Assembly: GCA_031472005.1 (NCBI GenBank)
Contig: PZJY01000006.1
Span: 1,240,001-1,304,000, forward strand
Source: Tetracladium setigerum
Taxonomy: Eukaryota; Ascomycota; Leotiomycetes; Helotiales
DNA length: 64,000 bases
Reading direction: 5' to 3'
Shown: positions 23,167 through 33,874 of the stretch, in pieces
Layout: each line of letters begins with the position of its first letter
Position numbering within the stretch: position 1 is the stretch's first letter
Notes under the pieces: model-generated
What the model was told of the DNA's origin: nothing
Databases searched by the model: none
Seen by the model: the letters and a program-made list of their open reading frames with translations, nothing else
Program-made: the position numbers and the translations under genes

Positions 23167-26100
23167 TCAAGGTGTCACCTTGCTCATGCTAATCAATCGT
23201 TTGACACCGACCTAAGCCAACGTTAGCATACTTCACATACACACAACACACAGAGATTGACTTACCATCCAGTTGCCACACTCCTCGGTCTTCTCACGCT
23301 GGATATCTACCTGTAACTTGGCTGCAAAATCATAGTTCTTAGATGCCAAGGCTTCGGCAAGTTCGCCCAACTTTTGGATGGTGTCTGGCTTAACGAGTTC
23401 CTCATTGTTCAGATGATCAAAGAGGAGGTTGAGGCGCTTTTGAGTATCCTTGACTTGAGGGGCAAACGATGCTGGAGCTTTGGATGCAACTCGTTGCATG
23501 TCGCTACTGAAAATATCTACCATTTTTTGTGCGCTTGACGGAATGTGGGACCTGTCGCCAGCTGGGTGTTTGGGCTTCAATGCTGCTGCTGCTGCTGGAG
23601 GAGGTGTTGCTCTGGGAGGACCGCCTGTTGGTGGACGTGAACCCATTGGTGGTCCTTGGGGTGGTCCTTGGGGTCCTTGAGGAGGTCCTTGTGGCAGACC
23701 TTGAGCATTTGGTGGAGGAGCACCATAGGAAGGCTGACGCTGCTGATTTGGTGTGAATTGCGATGTTGGAGGTCCATAGCTGTTTTGGCCAGAAGGTGCG
23801 TAAGGATCAGATGGTGGTGGTGCCCTCATTCCGGCTCCAGGGGGTGGACCAACTTGTGATTGCACATTTGGAGGTTGAGAGTATTGTTGTGGAGCGGGCG
23901 ATGGAGTGTACCTGTTGGATGGTGGGGCTCCGGCAGGAGGAGCATTGTATGGCGACGGACCTCGAGCAATAGTTGGAGGTGGAATGCTTTGTCCGAAGTG
24001 TTGAGCAGGCGATCCCACCTGAGGCGAGTAGGTATTAGCAGCCGAAGAAGAAGGGCGAACAGGGGGCCCTCCAGATGCCAACGGCGAGGTTACCCGAGCA
24101 TGAGCAGGACCCTTGGGTGGCGGCGGTGGAGGTGTTGGTGTTGAGCGTTGGCCATATGGATTTGATGGTGGTGGCATGGACAGGTTGCTCTGGGGTTGGA
24201 ATTGGCCTCCCGGAGGAGTGTTGGTTGGAAGTGGTGTTCTTCTAGCGGGTGTTGGTTTGTTAACCATTGGTGTATCATTCCAGTTGACCATTTCCTTTGC
24301 CTTAGGAGGTGGAGCCGAAGATGGGGTTGAGTTTCGGGGTGGTGGAGGAGCGAATGACTGCTGTGGAGCCCCATAAGGAGTTGGAGGATTATATCCTTGC
24401 CCATAACTTTGCTGTCCATAAGGTTGCTGTTGCTGCTGTGGTGGTTGATAACCTTGTTGTTGGCCTCCATAATTGTTGTTTGCAGGAGCATACGGGTTTG
24501 CACTGGGAGTAACGGTGGGAGGTGCATATGTGTTTTGAGCAGCAGTGGGAGCGGGAGCGGGAGTGCCCAAGGGTTGGAAACCGCCGAAATTGGCCTGTGG
24601 TCGGGTTGCTTTGCTAGCAGCGGTTGGCTGAGTTGCCTTGGGAGCTGCTTTTCTTGACGCAAGCTTCACGCGGTTACGTGCAACTTCAGCAGCTGGATAT
24701 TTAGCTGGCAAGAGCTCCAAGTATCTCTCAGCAATGGACAAGTGGCCATGAGCGGCCACAATGTCGGCATACTCGGTGTATTTATCATAAAGAGAAGCGA
24801 GCTTCCAGTCTGAGGTCTGCAATTGCTCCTCGTCACGGTATTTTGTAACCTCGCGGAACACTGTAACCTTCTCAATGAAGTTTTGGAGCGACTTAGCATG
24901 GACAGAGAAAGTGGAATCACCAGAGAGATCCTCGATTCCTGCCTTCTCTGCCTGCTGAAGCTCCTCCATCCAGATTGTGATAACCTTCTCAAGTTTTGAA
25001 CCAACGACATAGCAGAACGCAGCGTCCTTGGAAGATCCTGATTCCAGAATCCGATCTCCAAGTGCTTCGCAAAGATCTGGGAACTCAGTTGGGTCCGCAT
25101 AGGTACACAATGTCACCATTGATTCTTTCCAGTTGGTGAGATCAGCATTGTAAACAACATCCCACAAGTTCTTGCCGATGACAGATGTCAAAAGGCGAAG
25201 ATAGTTGGGCCCATCTGTTTTCTTGGACAGATATGCCGATTGTGCCTTTTCGAGAAGTTCCTTACCACCACAGTTTGCAATAATCAATGCATCTGCAATG
25301 CGATCTTCCTTCAGGCAGACTGTCATGGCCTTCTCAAACTGGCCCTTCATCAACGCCTTAGTGATAAGCTTCTCAGATGCTGAATCGGAATCAGCGAACA
25401 AGTGGAAAGGGTTGTCTGTCTTTGCGCCTTTTGTAGCCGCGATTGTTGATAAGAAATCATCTCCATCGACTCCATCCGCGAAAATAGTAGACAGACGGCT
25501 GTTCTTGGCTGTCGTGCCATTGGAAACCTCGGTCTTCTCGGTTTCTTCCAAACCAAGATTTTCGATACCTTCCGCGGCGTCCTCAACATCATCTGTGAAT
25601 CCAAGATATTCGACAACCTTCTTGCGAGGATTTTCGGCAATCAAGGTTTCAATAACTTTCCAATCAGCCTTCTCCTCCTCGGTTTTTGCTTGTGAGATGT
25701 GGGTCTCGCAGATGCTGCTGATATCACCAGCCACGAGTGCTTTCTCGAATGCCTCGGTAGCTGTTCCAACATCTGAGTCGACGGTAAAGTTTGAGATCTG
25801 AATTTTTGAAGAGCGAGGTTGTCCTGGAGCACTTGGCTTGGCGGCAAAGCTCACCAACTTTCCTCCAAAGCCAAAAGAAGCACCGGCAGGCCTTTCGAGC
25901 CACTTTGGTGCCTTCTTTAATGAAAATGAAGCACCTTGAGGCTGTGTTTGTGCCTTTGTGAAGAAATCCTCACCGTCAACTATCCCTTGAACTGGAGTCT
26001 GAGTAGTTGTTGAGTTTGTGTTTTGCAAAGTCTGGATGGAGATCTTTCCATCGAACGAAGCAGTAGCTGACAGAGCTGGGTTATGGGGTTGAATCTAGTC

Positions 26101-27066
26101 TGGAAGGTCCAGTTGGTTACTTCTGGAAACTCGCCATATTGTTCTCCAGTCTGAGGATTCCAAATGAGAGTTCTATTATCCTTTCCGCAAGATAGTAGCA
26201 AATCAGAATCTTGCTGACACCAAGAGAGGGAGAGAATTCCTTGGTCGTGTCCTTGTAGGGTCCGTTCTGGTGCATTTGAATTCCGAAGATCCCACAAGAG
26301 AATAACAGGACTTGAGTCGTCGGGGGTTGCTGTCAAAAGCTTTGTAGCGTTGTTGGGGTCCCATGCGATAGCACCCACAGCCTTTCGATTGTTATTCAAT
26401 GTGAGGGAGGCTTTCTTAGTTTTTAAATCCCACACAGTAACAAAGCCTCCACTTCCTCCGGTCGCAAGAATGTGAGGCACTTTTCTGTTCCATGCAACAC
26501 ATTCGAGGTCATCGGAACGAGCTGCTGCATTCCCTAGTCTGAAGGGGTTCGAAATATCGTTGACATCGTAAATGAAGAGCTCTCCCTTTGTCCCTGCGGT
26601 TGCTAATATTTGTGGCTTCAATGGATTGAATTGAAGTGACTTGATTGCACCGGTATGTTTCGTTGTTCGTGTCATAAAACCGTCTTCCCCTTTGATGAGC
26701 TTCTCAGCATCCCACAAGTCAAGGGAACCATTTTCAAGAGCTCCAGCAATTATGCCACGGGGTGGTCTTCGTTCGCAGGCGCCCAAGCAATATCATGGAA
26801 TCTAAAAACCATCCGTTAGCTGGACGTTCTTGAAATAGGCTGATCGTATGTGTTGACCTTGAATCTGTGCTTATACTTGCAATAGGTTGGAGCTCAACTC
26901 CTTGTTCACGATCGTCTAGACTCAAATCCCACAATTCCAACTTCGTCTCATCAGAGAAATCTGCGTCGACAGCACCTGCTCTTGTGCCAGTAACCACTAA
27001 GGGAGAGTCTGCTCCAGGACTCCAGGCGAAGGCCGCCGTCCTGGGAATTTCGCGGAGTCTCACCAT
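23167..27066 (-). CDS. SEC31: COPII outer coat protein Sec31 (two apparent frameshifts)
   Basis: Scaffold of the COPII coat for ER-to-Golgi vesicles, partner of Sec13. Exons 26858-27066, 23266-26801 and 23167-23211. Start MVRLREIPRTAAFAWSP is the conserved N-terminus. Domains: WD40 propeller (about 1-330; GSLDLWD, LILWDLRN-type blades), alpha-solenoid/ACE1 (about 400-770), a long Pro/Gln-rich segment (about 780-1130) that binds Sec23, and a C-terminal helical domain ending VGVKRLISMSKVTP. Two frame breaks inside the propeller are each repaired by one extra C on the coding strand: at plus-strand GGGG 26759-26762 (restoring NEDHPRGIIAGAL) and GGGG 26085-26088 (restoring FNPHNPALSATASFDGKI). With both, the coding length is 1264 codons exactly. 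SEC31 is normally essential, so true inactivation is unlikely. Confidence 0.95.
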
Positions 27067-27385
27067 CCTGGTGAATAGGAGTGCGAGATTCGAGTTATGA
27101 GGTGTTCGCCAGAGGTTGCAAAGCTTCGTTTGGGGGATGATTGCCCTTCAAATTATCGTATCAAGAGTTTTGACCACGTAGGTGATCGTCGATTGTAAGA
27201 GCGAGTCCTGCTTGTTCAAATGTGGCACGTTGACGTTGGGTTCCAAGTTCGTGGACACATTTCCCCAGAAATCGCATCCACATTCACAGCTATTTTCACG
27301 TGATCTCAGCCTAAGAATATTTGCCTACCATGAATGCTGCATCTCTCACGACTTTATCAAACCCGGGCCTCAAAGATAATTCAAT
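27067..27385. promoter_or_regulatory. Divergent promoter, SEC31 / RRM protein
   Basis: 319 bp between head-to-head start codons. It contains CACGTGAT-like sequence near 27297-27303 (TTTTCACGTGATC), an E-box-type core. Otherwise nothing specific was seen. Confidence 0.5.
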
Positions 27386-28094
27386 ATGACAGATCAAGCA
27401 AGATGGCAAGCGACTGTTTATGTCGGGGGACTCTCAGCTCTGGTAACCACCGCAAGCCTTGAGGCGGCGTTTCTTCCCTTTGGTGAGATTGCAGATGTCT
27501 CTTTACCGTGAGTTCTACATTCTTGAATAGTATCAAAGGCTAACAAGATTAGCAAAAACGATGCCCCAAACTCCACAGAGCCCCACAGAGGCTTCGGATA
27601 TGTAGAGTTTGAGGATCCAGAAGACATCAAAGACGCCATTGACAACATGGACCAGTCAGAGCTATTTGGCAAGGTTATCAAAGTTTCTGCTGCAAAGGCA
27701 CCCAAGAATGTCAATGAAGGCCTGGGGAGTAAAACTGCGTTATGGGAGCAAGTAAGTCGAATGTCTAAACTAGGGTTACCAAGTCAATACATCGTCTAAC
27801 CTATCTTTAGGAAGGTTGGCTTGCCGAGAATGCTGTCAGTGAAGAGGACAAGTTGGCTGCGGATAGAGCAATTGAAGGTGCAAATAGGCCAGATGATCCA
27901 ATGCAGGGCCTAGAAGGATTGGTATGTACCTACCTGCCTCTATTTTGGCCTCCTTTATCCACGAAGTGTGTGGTTGCTGAGATTCGGATTTCGGCATTTT
28001 CAATGCTCAATCCTATCCCGTGATACTTTCTTACTTCAAGCACAAGCTGACTTCGATTTATCTATAGGACGTAGCAGGACCTAAGCCAGAATGA
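27386..28094 (+). CDS. Small RRM protein resembling the RNA-binding domain of cyclophilin E (Cyp33)
   Basis: 152 residues from exons 27386-27507, 27553-27751, 27811-27921 and 28068-28094, all phases consistent. A single RNA-recognition motif occupies residues about 9-88, with RNP2 ATVYVGGLS and RNP1 RGFGYVEFED. It is followed by ALWEQEGWLAENAVSEEDK and a short acidic tail DVAGPKPE. Animal PPIE/Cyp33 has a similar RRM joined to a cyclophilin domain. Here the protein stops before any isomerase domain, and none is encoded downstream. A role in pre-mRNA binding or the spliceosome is inferred from this resemblance only. Confidence 0.85.
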
Positions 28095-28137
28095 GGGGGA
28101 TACGATCCTCAACAATTGACAAGCATTAATGGCGTTT

Positions 28138-28158
28138 GGCAGGGCAGGGCAGGGCAGG
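28138..28158. repeat. GGCAG pentamer repeat
   Basis: Four tandem GGCAG units in the short 320-bp convergent gap (28095-28414) between the RRM gene and the NDUFA4-like gene. The gap otherwise shows no feature. Confidence 0.8.
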
Positions 28159-28414
28159 TATATCAAATTGGCGTTTCCCAACTATAAAGGTGCCTTGCAA
28201 AGTAAAAGGCTACTCTATAACTTCAAAGATACGAGCGAAATGCGTGAAATTTTCCAATGGTTCTCAATTGTCGTTGGGTGACGTGAATCACGCCAGTTCT
28301 CATTTTGTACAATTCCACCACTATTCCAAATCCCCTCAACCCATCTTCAATTGTGCTCCAAACCCAGTTGGACAGCTTTCTCGAAGCCTTCCTACCACTA
28401 TACAACCACACCCT

Positions 28415-28886
28415 CTAATCCTTTCTGTTTTGGCGCGAGAGTCGCATTTGCTTGTCTGTGAACTTCATGGCGAGAGAGTAACAAGCGAACCCGAGGGCAA
28501 CGCCGACGACCATACCTGTCTCAGACTTAGTATTGGATCAGTGGCGTTTATTCGCAGGAAGATGGCCATACCAATGGGGATCAACTCGGGAGGGATTTGC
28601 CTGAGTCTGCGAAGTCGTTGGGAGATGGTGTGACCTTCAAAGCACCTTTATCAGCCTGCCATCCATTGCCCCAGTACCCCAGTATATCAATTGGCCCGTA
28701 TTTCCCTCCATCGGACATATCAGAACTCTATCGCTTTACGTACCGCTTTGCTCCTCATTCTGGAAACCGGCAATTAGATATGCGAGACCATAGCTATCAT
28801 CAAAGGGGAAGGGGCGGACTCACTGGCACAGGCCTCATCATTCGCTGGGTTGGACGGAACATCCTGAGGGATTGAGTGGAACGCAT
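28415..28886 (-). CDS. NDUFA4/MLRQ-like respiratory-chain subunit
   Basis: 80-residue inner-membrane protein from four minus-strand exons: 28824-28886, 28744-28759 (only 16 nt), 28572-28634 and 28515-28415. All phases agree. N-terminus MRSTQSLRMFRPTQRMMRPV is a plausible mitochondrial presequence. It is followed by HTISQRLRRLRQIPPELIPI and GMVVGVALGFACYSLAMKFT, one membrane segment. The PPELIP element preceding a Gly-rich helix is the signature I recall for fungal MLRQ/NDUFA4 (B12D-like) proteins. It is annotated in databases as complex I, but mammalian NDUFA4 was shown to belong to complex IV. It sits head to head with COX12, 216 bp away. The tiny exon makes automatic prediction likely to fail. 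Confidence 0.85.
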
Positions 28887-29102
28887 GGTGATCGATTGCT
28901 GTCGAAATTCGAAGAACTGAGATTCTTGAGTTGTTGTTGTCAGGAAGCTCGGTGGTCTGAGGAAACCAAGAAAAGACGCTAGTTCCCTTTCTAGCCGAGC
29001 TTGGAGAACTGTCGACGACCTCACCTCACGCATCTCTTCTCTCAATTGAACACCACCACATCCTCTCCACTCACCTCGAATATCTAAACCGAACCCGCAA
29101 TC
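28887..29102. promoter_or_regulatory. Divergent promoter, NDUFA4-like / COX12
   Basis: 216 bp between two respiratory-chain start codons. An 8-bp inverted repeat, AAGCTCGG at 28945-28952 and CCGAGCTT at 28995-29002, straddles its centre and could be a symmetric factor-binding site. No TATA box is evident. Confidence 0.55.
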
Positions 29103-29584
29103 ATGTCTGACGGAGACCGCGAGACAAAGCCCTTCAAGTTCGTTACTGGTAAGCTTCAAGCTCTTCCCGAATATGCCCGCTGAAAGAAATGGTACGATTG
29201 CTAACTCTTTGAACAGCCGGTATTTAATCCCCCACCACGACAATAGCTTTGCCCATTGACCGTTCCCTCGCAGGTTTCGACGCCCGATTCCCCAACCAAA
29301 ACCAGACCAAGCACTGCTGGCAAAATTATGTCGATTACCACAAGTGCATCCTAGCTAAGGGCGAGGACTTCGCACCATGCCGCCAAGTACGAGATGTCAA
29401 TTGAGGGAGGATACAGCATGCTGATGGGTGTACAGTTCTTCCTGGCTTATAAATCGTTGTGCCCAAGTGCCTGGTGCGAGAGATGGGATGATCAGCGTGG
29501 TGAGTCTTTCGACGGAGGAATGGGAGATTGTGGCTCACAAATGTTACAGAAAAGGGAACTTTCCCTACTCGCCTCGATCAATAG
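29103..29584 (+). CDS. COX12: Cytochrome c oxidase subunit VIb
   Basis: 86-residue intermembrane-space subunit of complex IV. Exons: 29103-29148, a 3-nt exon CCG at 29217-29219, 29274-29386, 29436-29499, 29550-29584. With the micro-exon the protein reads FKFVTAGFDARFPNQNQTKH. The twin Cx9C / Cx10C motifs are present: CWQNYVDYHKC and CRQFFLAYKSLC. These are oxidised by the Mia40 relay and give the coiled-coil-helix fold. The C-terminus CERWDDQREKGTFPTRLDQ is also family-typical. The micro-exon's upstream acceptor has a clear GCTAAC branch site about 15 bp before it. Skipping it would only delete one Ala and keep frame. Confidence 0.95.
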
Positions 29585-30007
29585 ATGGATATAGGTAGGA
29601 ATGGAAGAGGTTGAAATGGAGTGTACTGGAGGCAGAGCAGATGTTTGAGGGGTCGGTCGATGTGTATCATACGATTAGTTGGTCAGAATTGATGGGAAGA
29701 CTTTCGACTTGGACTCCATGCACGATGTGATTGTCTCAAACGCCATTTTTTGATATACGCCTATCCGTTGGAAACGGTGAAGTAAATAGGGCAGAATGGT
29801 CGCAAATGGTCAGTATCCATACTCGAGGGCTCACATCAAATCCAGCAGTTCTGGTTTCAATTTCCCATGCAGTTACAGGTGCTCAATGGGGGCATTTATT
29901 GAAAGTCTGCAAATCTCAATTTGAACAACATTAACAGCATTTCTTGGCTAGGACGTATGGGATTTGGGACTTTACATTTCATCGTTTATCCAGAAGCGCT
30001 TCAATTC
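29585..30007. other. Convergent 3' flanks, COX12 / carbamoylase
   Basis: Tail-to-tail gap. No gene or RNA recognised. Confidence 0.5.
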
Positions 30008-32006
30008 TCAATATCCTCTCCCTGCCCTCAACCTATCATATCGCAATACAGCTCCTAAGAGAACTCTGTAACACAAGAAACTTAGCAAATATTTAGAGAT
30101 CTTAGGGGAGAGAATGAAGCCCTCGTTCCTAAACACAAGGTCCTGCAAACACGCAACTACTTACTGAGCTCCATTTCCACAATCATCTGGACTACAATAC
30201 TCGGCTGGATTGTGGCTTACTCCATCTCGACATGGCACAAAGATCCTTTGAAATCGATTAGTGAATGCGCAACGATACGGTTCGAGTGAACTTGCATCGA
30301 CGTTGGACTTCGCCTGGATACGTAAACACTATCGTGTCCAGCACCTGAAGTCATCCTCTGTACCTTTATCCCACCATTCACCCCAAGCATAGCACCAGCA
30401 CTATCCTCCACACACCTAATACAATCTTCATCGAATATTGTTGCTTTGGTATCACTATCCAATCTCCAATCAACCTCACACCCCTCCCTCTCGTCCCCAG
30501 CGCATTCAACCCGCCGACATCCCCACCACTTGCGATCTCCTTGAAATCTCTTCTCAAAAGCTCCTCTAACTCGCTCACCTTTTCATCTTTCTTGCTCCTA
30601 ATATCAAGCGTAAAGCTAACATGGCCAGGGACAGTATTTGTGCTTCCTAGTTTCAACGTCAATATCCCCGTTGAAGCCAAGCATCCCATCTCCGTGGCCT
30701 TATTATGGCTATGCAAGATCAGCTTTGCAGCAGTAAGCAACGCATCCGAACGATTCTTAAAATCCGTCGTGCCAGTATGGCAATCCCTCCCCTTAACAGT
30801 AATCGTAAACCATTTATATGCCTGCGCGCCTTCTACAACACCAATCTTTCCCTCGGAAGCTTCCAAAATAGGGCCTTGTTCAATATGCAGTTCAAAGTGT
30901 GCACCTATGGGATTAGCTTCCCAGCTAGCTTCAAGAGATCCGAGATATCCAATACGTTCCAGTTCGGACTTTTGAGTAGCACGGCCACTACCTACTTCAG
31001 TGGAATCGTAGGCGGTTTGGAGAGGGATAGAGCCGGACCAGACACCGGATGAGACCATGGAGATGGGAAAACGGGCGCCTTCTTCGTTAGTCCAGTTTAT
31101 GACGCCTGTGGGGAAGTGTGTAGTGATGTTGTTGTCTTTAAGAGTTTGCAGTCCTTCAAGGCCAGCGAGGACACCGAGGATTCCGTCGTAGCGTCCGCCT
31201 GTTGGCTGGTAGTTTGTTGCGGTTAGTCAAGTACACAAGGTTGTAGGTGCTAAGATGAGAGGACGAACTTGGGTGTCGAGGTGAGATCCCATATAGGTTG
31301 GTGGACCTTCCACCTGGCCTGGTCGAATAGCGAAGATATTGCCTGGTGGAAGATTAGCTTTGATTATAGATCAAAAGAATAGGAGTACGTTAGAATTTAC
31401 CCATTGTATCAATCTGGACCTCACAGCCAAGGGACTGTGTCGTTTCTACGAACCAGTCTCTGGCTTGCTTGTCAGAATCTGTGAGGGCCAGGCGGGACAT
31501 GCCAACATCTGTTTCTCCTCTAAATATATGTAAGCCTATAGTCTTCCAAAAACTATGAGAGAAAAGGAAGTAGTCAAATTGTAATTATAGGTCTTATATC
31601 TCTTCGCTGGGTTGACACTTGGTCGAATCGAAGACACAGAGTCGAAGCCAACAACTTCGTTTCTCTCGGCAGTAAAAGCACCTTTTGCTGAAGTAACGAA
31701 ATTTATGAATTAAGAGGAAACAATGACAGTATTGGAAAACATTAGTGTTGAGAGGGACAATGAATTGACGTTAGGAACTCACTCTCCCCATCTCTCGCCT
31801 TTACCCCACTTGCAAGTTCCATGTAAGTTCCTCCACAACCTCTCCCTATCAATCATTATATCCTTCAACTGACTTCCAGACACTGCAGTCGTCGAAAGGA
31901 CCCTTTTATCCGAAGACGCAATTTGACGATGTCGTTGCACTCGGAGGTTGGGGTGATTAGATGTGGCTGGCCGTGGCCGCAGTCTGTATAGTATTGTTCG
32001 TCTCAT
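30008..32006 (-). CDS. M20-family N-carbamoyl-L-amino-acid hydrolase / allantoate amidohydrolase-like enzyme (one apparent frameshift)
   Basis: Zinc amidohydrolase of the hydantoinase/carbamoylase branch of M20, about 488 residues. It likely cleaves an N-carbamoyl or ureido group in pyrimidine, purine or amino-acid catabolism; the substrate is not decided by sequence. Exons: 31783-32006, 31401-31519, 31269-31342, 30296-31205, 30165-30245, 30008-30065. Metal and active-site motifs: GSHLDTQ, NEEGARFPISM, HIEQGPILE, and C-terminal HNPAEYC followed by NGAQVLLGAVLRYDRLRAGR. The intron at 30246-30295 has a GC donor (GCAAGT). One frame break near plus-strand CCCC 30495-30498 is cured by one extra G on the coding strand, giving GDEREGCEVDWRLDSDTK, and the total becomes a multiple of three. 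The first 70 residues are Arg-rich and may be a mitochondrial presequence. Confidence 0.88.
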
Positions 32007-32391
32007 GTTGCACGATATAGTCTGTATTCCGAAGACCAGTATAGGAGGTCTAAATTGATTGAGACTTAGTTGAGCGTAAGGGCTTAATTTTGGATAATGC
32101 TGTGAGGAGGGGAAGAGGAAGGTGGGGTTATTAGCTCAGGAAACTTGCGAGAGTTGTTACTTGAGAAGGGTAGCACAAGACATGTTCACATTACAACACA
32201 CCTTTAACATAATTAGAGCGACAAGACTCGTAAATTGTTATTAGGAATGTTTTTTTTTGCTAAATTTGAAAGGAGTTAGTTCATCGGAGCGCTCAATCCA
32301 GATGATTCAAACTCCCAAGCAACCTACGGCGCCCATAACGCCACGCTTCTAAAATACAAATATCAAGATAGTCGATCCTTAAGATCTAGCA
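32007..32391. other. Promoter of the carbamoylase, 3' flank of SDE2
   Basis: Both neighbours are on the minus strand. A T9 run near 32249 is present; nothing else was recognised. Confidence 0.5.
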
Positions 32392-33464
32392 TTAGGCCTT
32401 GCCCTTCCCTTTTCCCTTGGACTTACTCTTCGCAGGAGCCTTTGCAACTCTACCCTTGCCTCTACCCTTTGCTGGTGTTGGTGCTGGGGGCGGACTTGGC
32501 TCTCTAATTTCTTCTTCTTCGACCTGCTCCTCTTTCTCTGGTTCTTCTTCTTTCCCTTCCACGATTCTATCTTTTGAAATCTTATTTTCCTCTTCCTCCT
32601 CTTCCTCCTCTTCCTCCTCTTCCTCCTCTTCCTCCTCCTCTTCCTCCTCATCACTACTCATGAACTCATCATCCTCGTCGAATCCGAAAAAGGTTCTTGC
32701 TTGCGGCTTTGACTTTGGCCTGGCTTCATCTGTAGGTGGTGTTGTATCTTTCGATTCTGTTCCTCCCATAACCTCATCCTCACTACCCGAAGGTCCTGAC
32801 GCACTGCTTGACGATGTGCCCATAAGATTGTCCTTGTAGTCGCCACCTTTCATTGCAGCAAGAACCGCATCTCTCGTCCTCTCACCGGCTTCTTCTTTAT
32901 CCTCCACCCACTTGCCATCCACTCTGCCCTTATTCCCTGACTTGATCTCCTGTTCCCTTCTCTCAGCAAGCTCCACAACTTGCTCCCATCGCTTCCGTCT
33001 CTCCTCCTTTTCCTTTTTTGCCATCTCGGGCTTAATAGCCAAGTACTCTGCCAGCGCCTTCGCCTCGTTCACAGTTCGTAGTCTCCGCCCATCCAAGTTT
33101 CTGCTTGATCCATTGCTATCTCCTTGGTTCTTCTTGCGCTTCGAGGACATGCGACCACCTGCTGCTCTAAGTTGCGATCCGAAACCACCCTTGCCACCAC
33201 ACAAAGGCAGGGAGAGGCGAAGAGTGAGGAAGTCATCTTGGGGCTGGACAGTAAGGATGAGATGGGTGCTTTGGATTCGACGAGTTGCTTGTTGGAGATA
33301 GTTGTGAGAATGAAGCGATTCTTGTTTGGTGGGAGGCGCTCGAGAATGATCTCTTGTAGTTCTGACAGGCTAGTTTCGCATGGAAGTGGAAGCGCGAGTG
33401 TAGAGGGGAGACCTGATCCTGCGAAGGAAGTCAGGAGGATATTGATGGTGGAGTGATAATCCAT
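32392..33464 (-). CDS. SDE2: Sde2-type splicing/genome-stability factor (one apparent frameshift)
   Basis: Intronless gene for a 357-residue Sde2 protein. Sde2 is made as a precursor with a ubiquitin-like N-terminus. A deubiquitinase cuts after GG, and the released Lys-starting fragment acts in splicing of selected introns (known from fission yeast). Here the ubiquitin-like part is MDYHSTINILLTSFAGSGLP onward, the cleavage site is LCGGKGGFGSQLRAAGGRMS, and a Lys/Arg-rich helical segment follows. Then come an acidic domain with about 22 Glu in a row and a basic GKGKGKA tail. One C is missing at plus-strand GGGG 33240-33243. Restoring it links SSLLSSP to DDFLTLRLSLPLCGGKGG and makes 358 codons. 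I prefer the ATG at 33464 to an upstream one at 33578 because family members start close to the ubiquitin-like fold. Confidence 0.9.
32589..32650. repeat. TCCTCT/TCC repeat coding for poly-Glu
   Basis: A purine-rich coding-strand microsatellite (GAGGAA/GAG units) within SDE2 encodes an uninterrupted Glu tract. Confidence 0.9.
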
Positions 33465-33874
33465 AGTGATGTGTAATCCAGGTTCGTGGTCTCGGAGTTG
33501 TGAAAGTGCTGTTGTACGGAGCAGTTCGTCTAGGTCAAAAGTTTGGATGGGGAAGGGCGATGGGGAGACCAAAAGCACGCAGTTCGGAAAGTTGGATCTG
33601 GATCTGGAGTTCTATTCCGTACTAGTAGATGTGGCTGGTGAACTAATTCCAGCCACATCGCCAAGTTCGTTTAGACCCGCTAGTGGCTTTTTGGACTGCG
33701 CACTTCCAGGATCTTTCATTCGCGAACATAATTTGAATCTTTTCGATTTCCAACGACATTGCAACTCAGCGACCACGACACGTAAGATTGCCCATCTGCT
33801 ACTTCGACTGCAGCTGCTAACTACAACTTAGACCTTACTTCTTCACGAATACCTCAGAAGAACCTACCGCCAAG
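33465..33874. promoter_or_regulatory. Divergent promoter, SDE2 / RPS10
   Basis: 410 bp between head-to-head genes. The RPS10-proximal part is rich in CTAC/CAAC and pyrimidines, as in ribosomal-protein leaders. Confidence 0.5.

Noticed and set aside
31560..31700. Extra coding exon in the carbamoylase intron 1 (open stretch with AERNEVVGFDSV)
   Set aside because: Including it breaks the phase between exons 1 and 2, while the direct 31783 to 31519 splice is in frame and continues family sequence.
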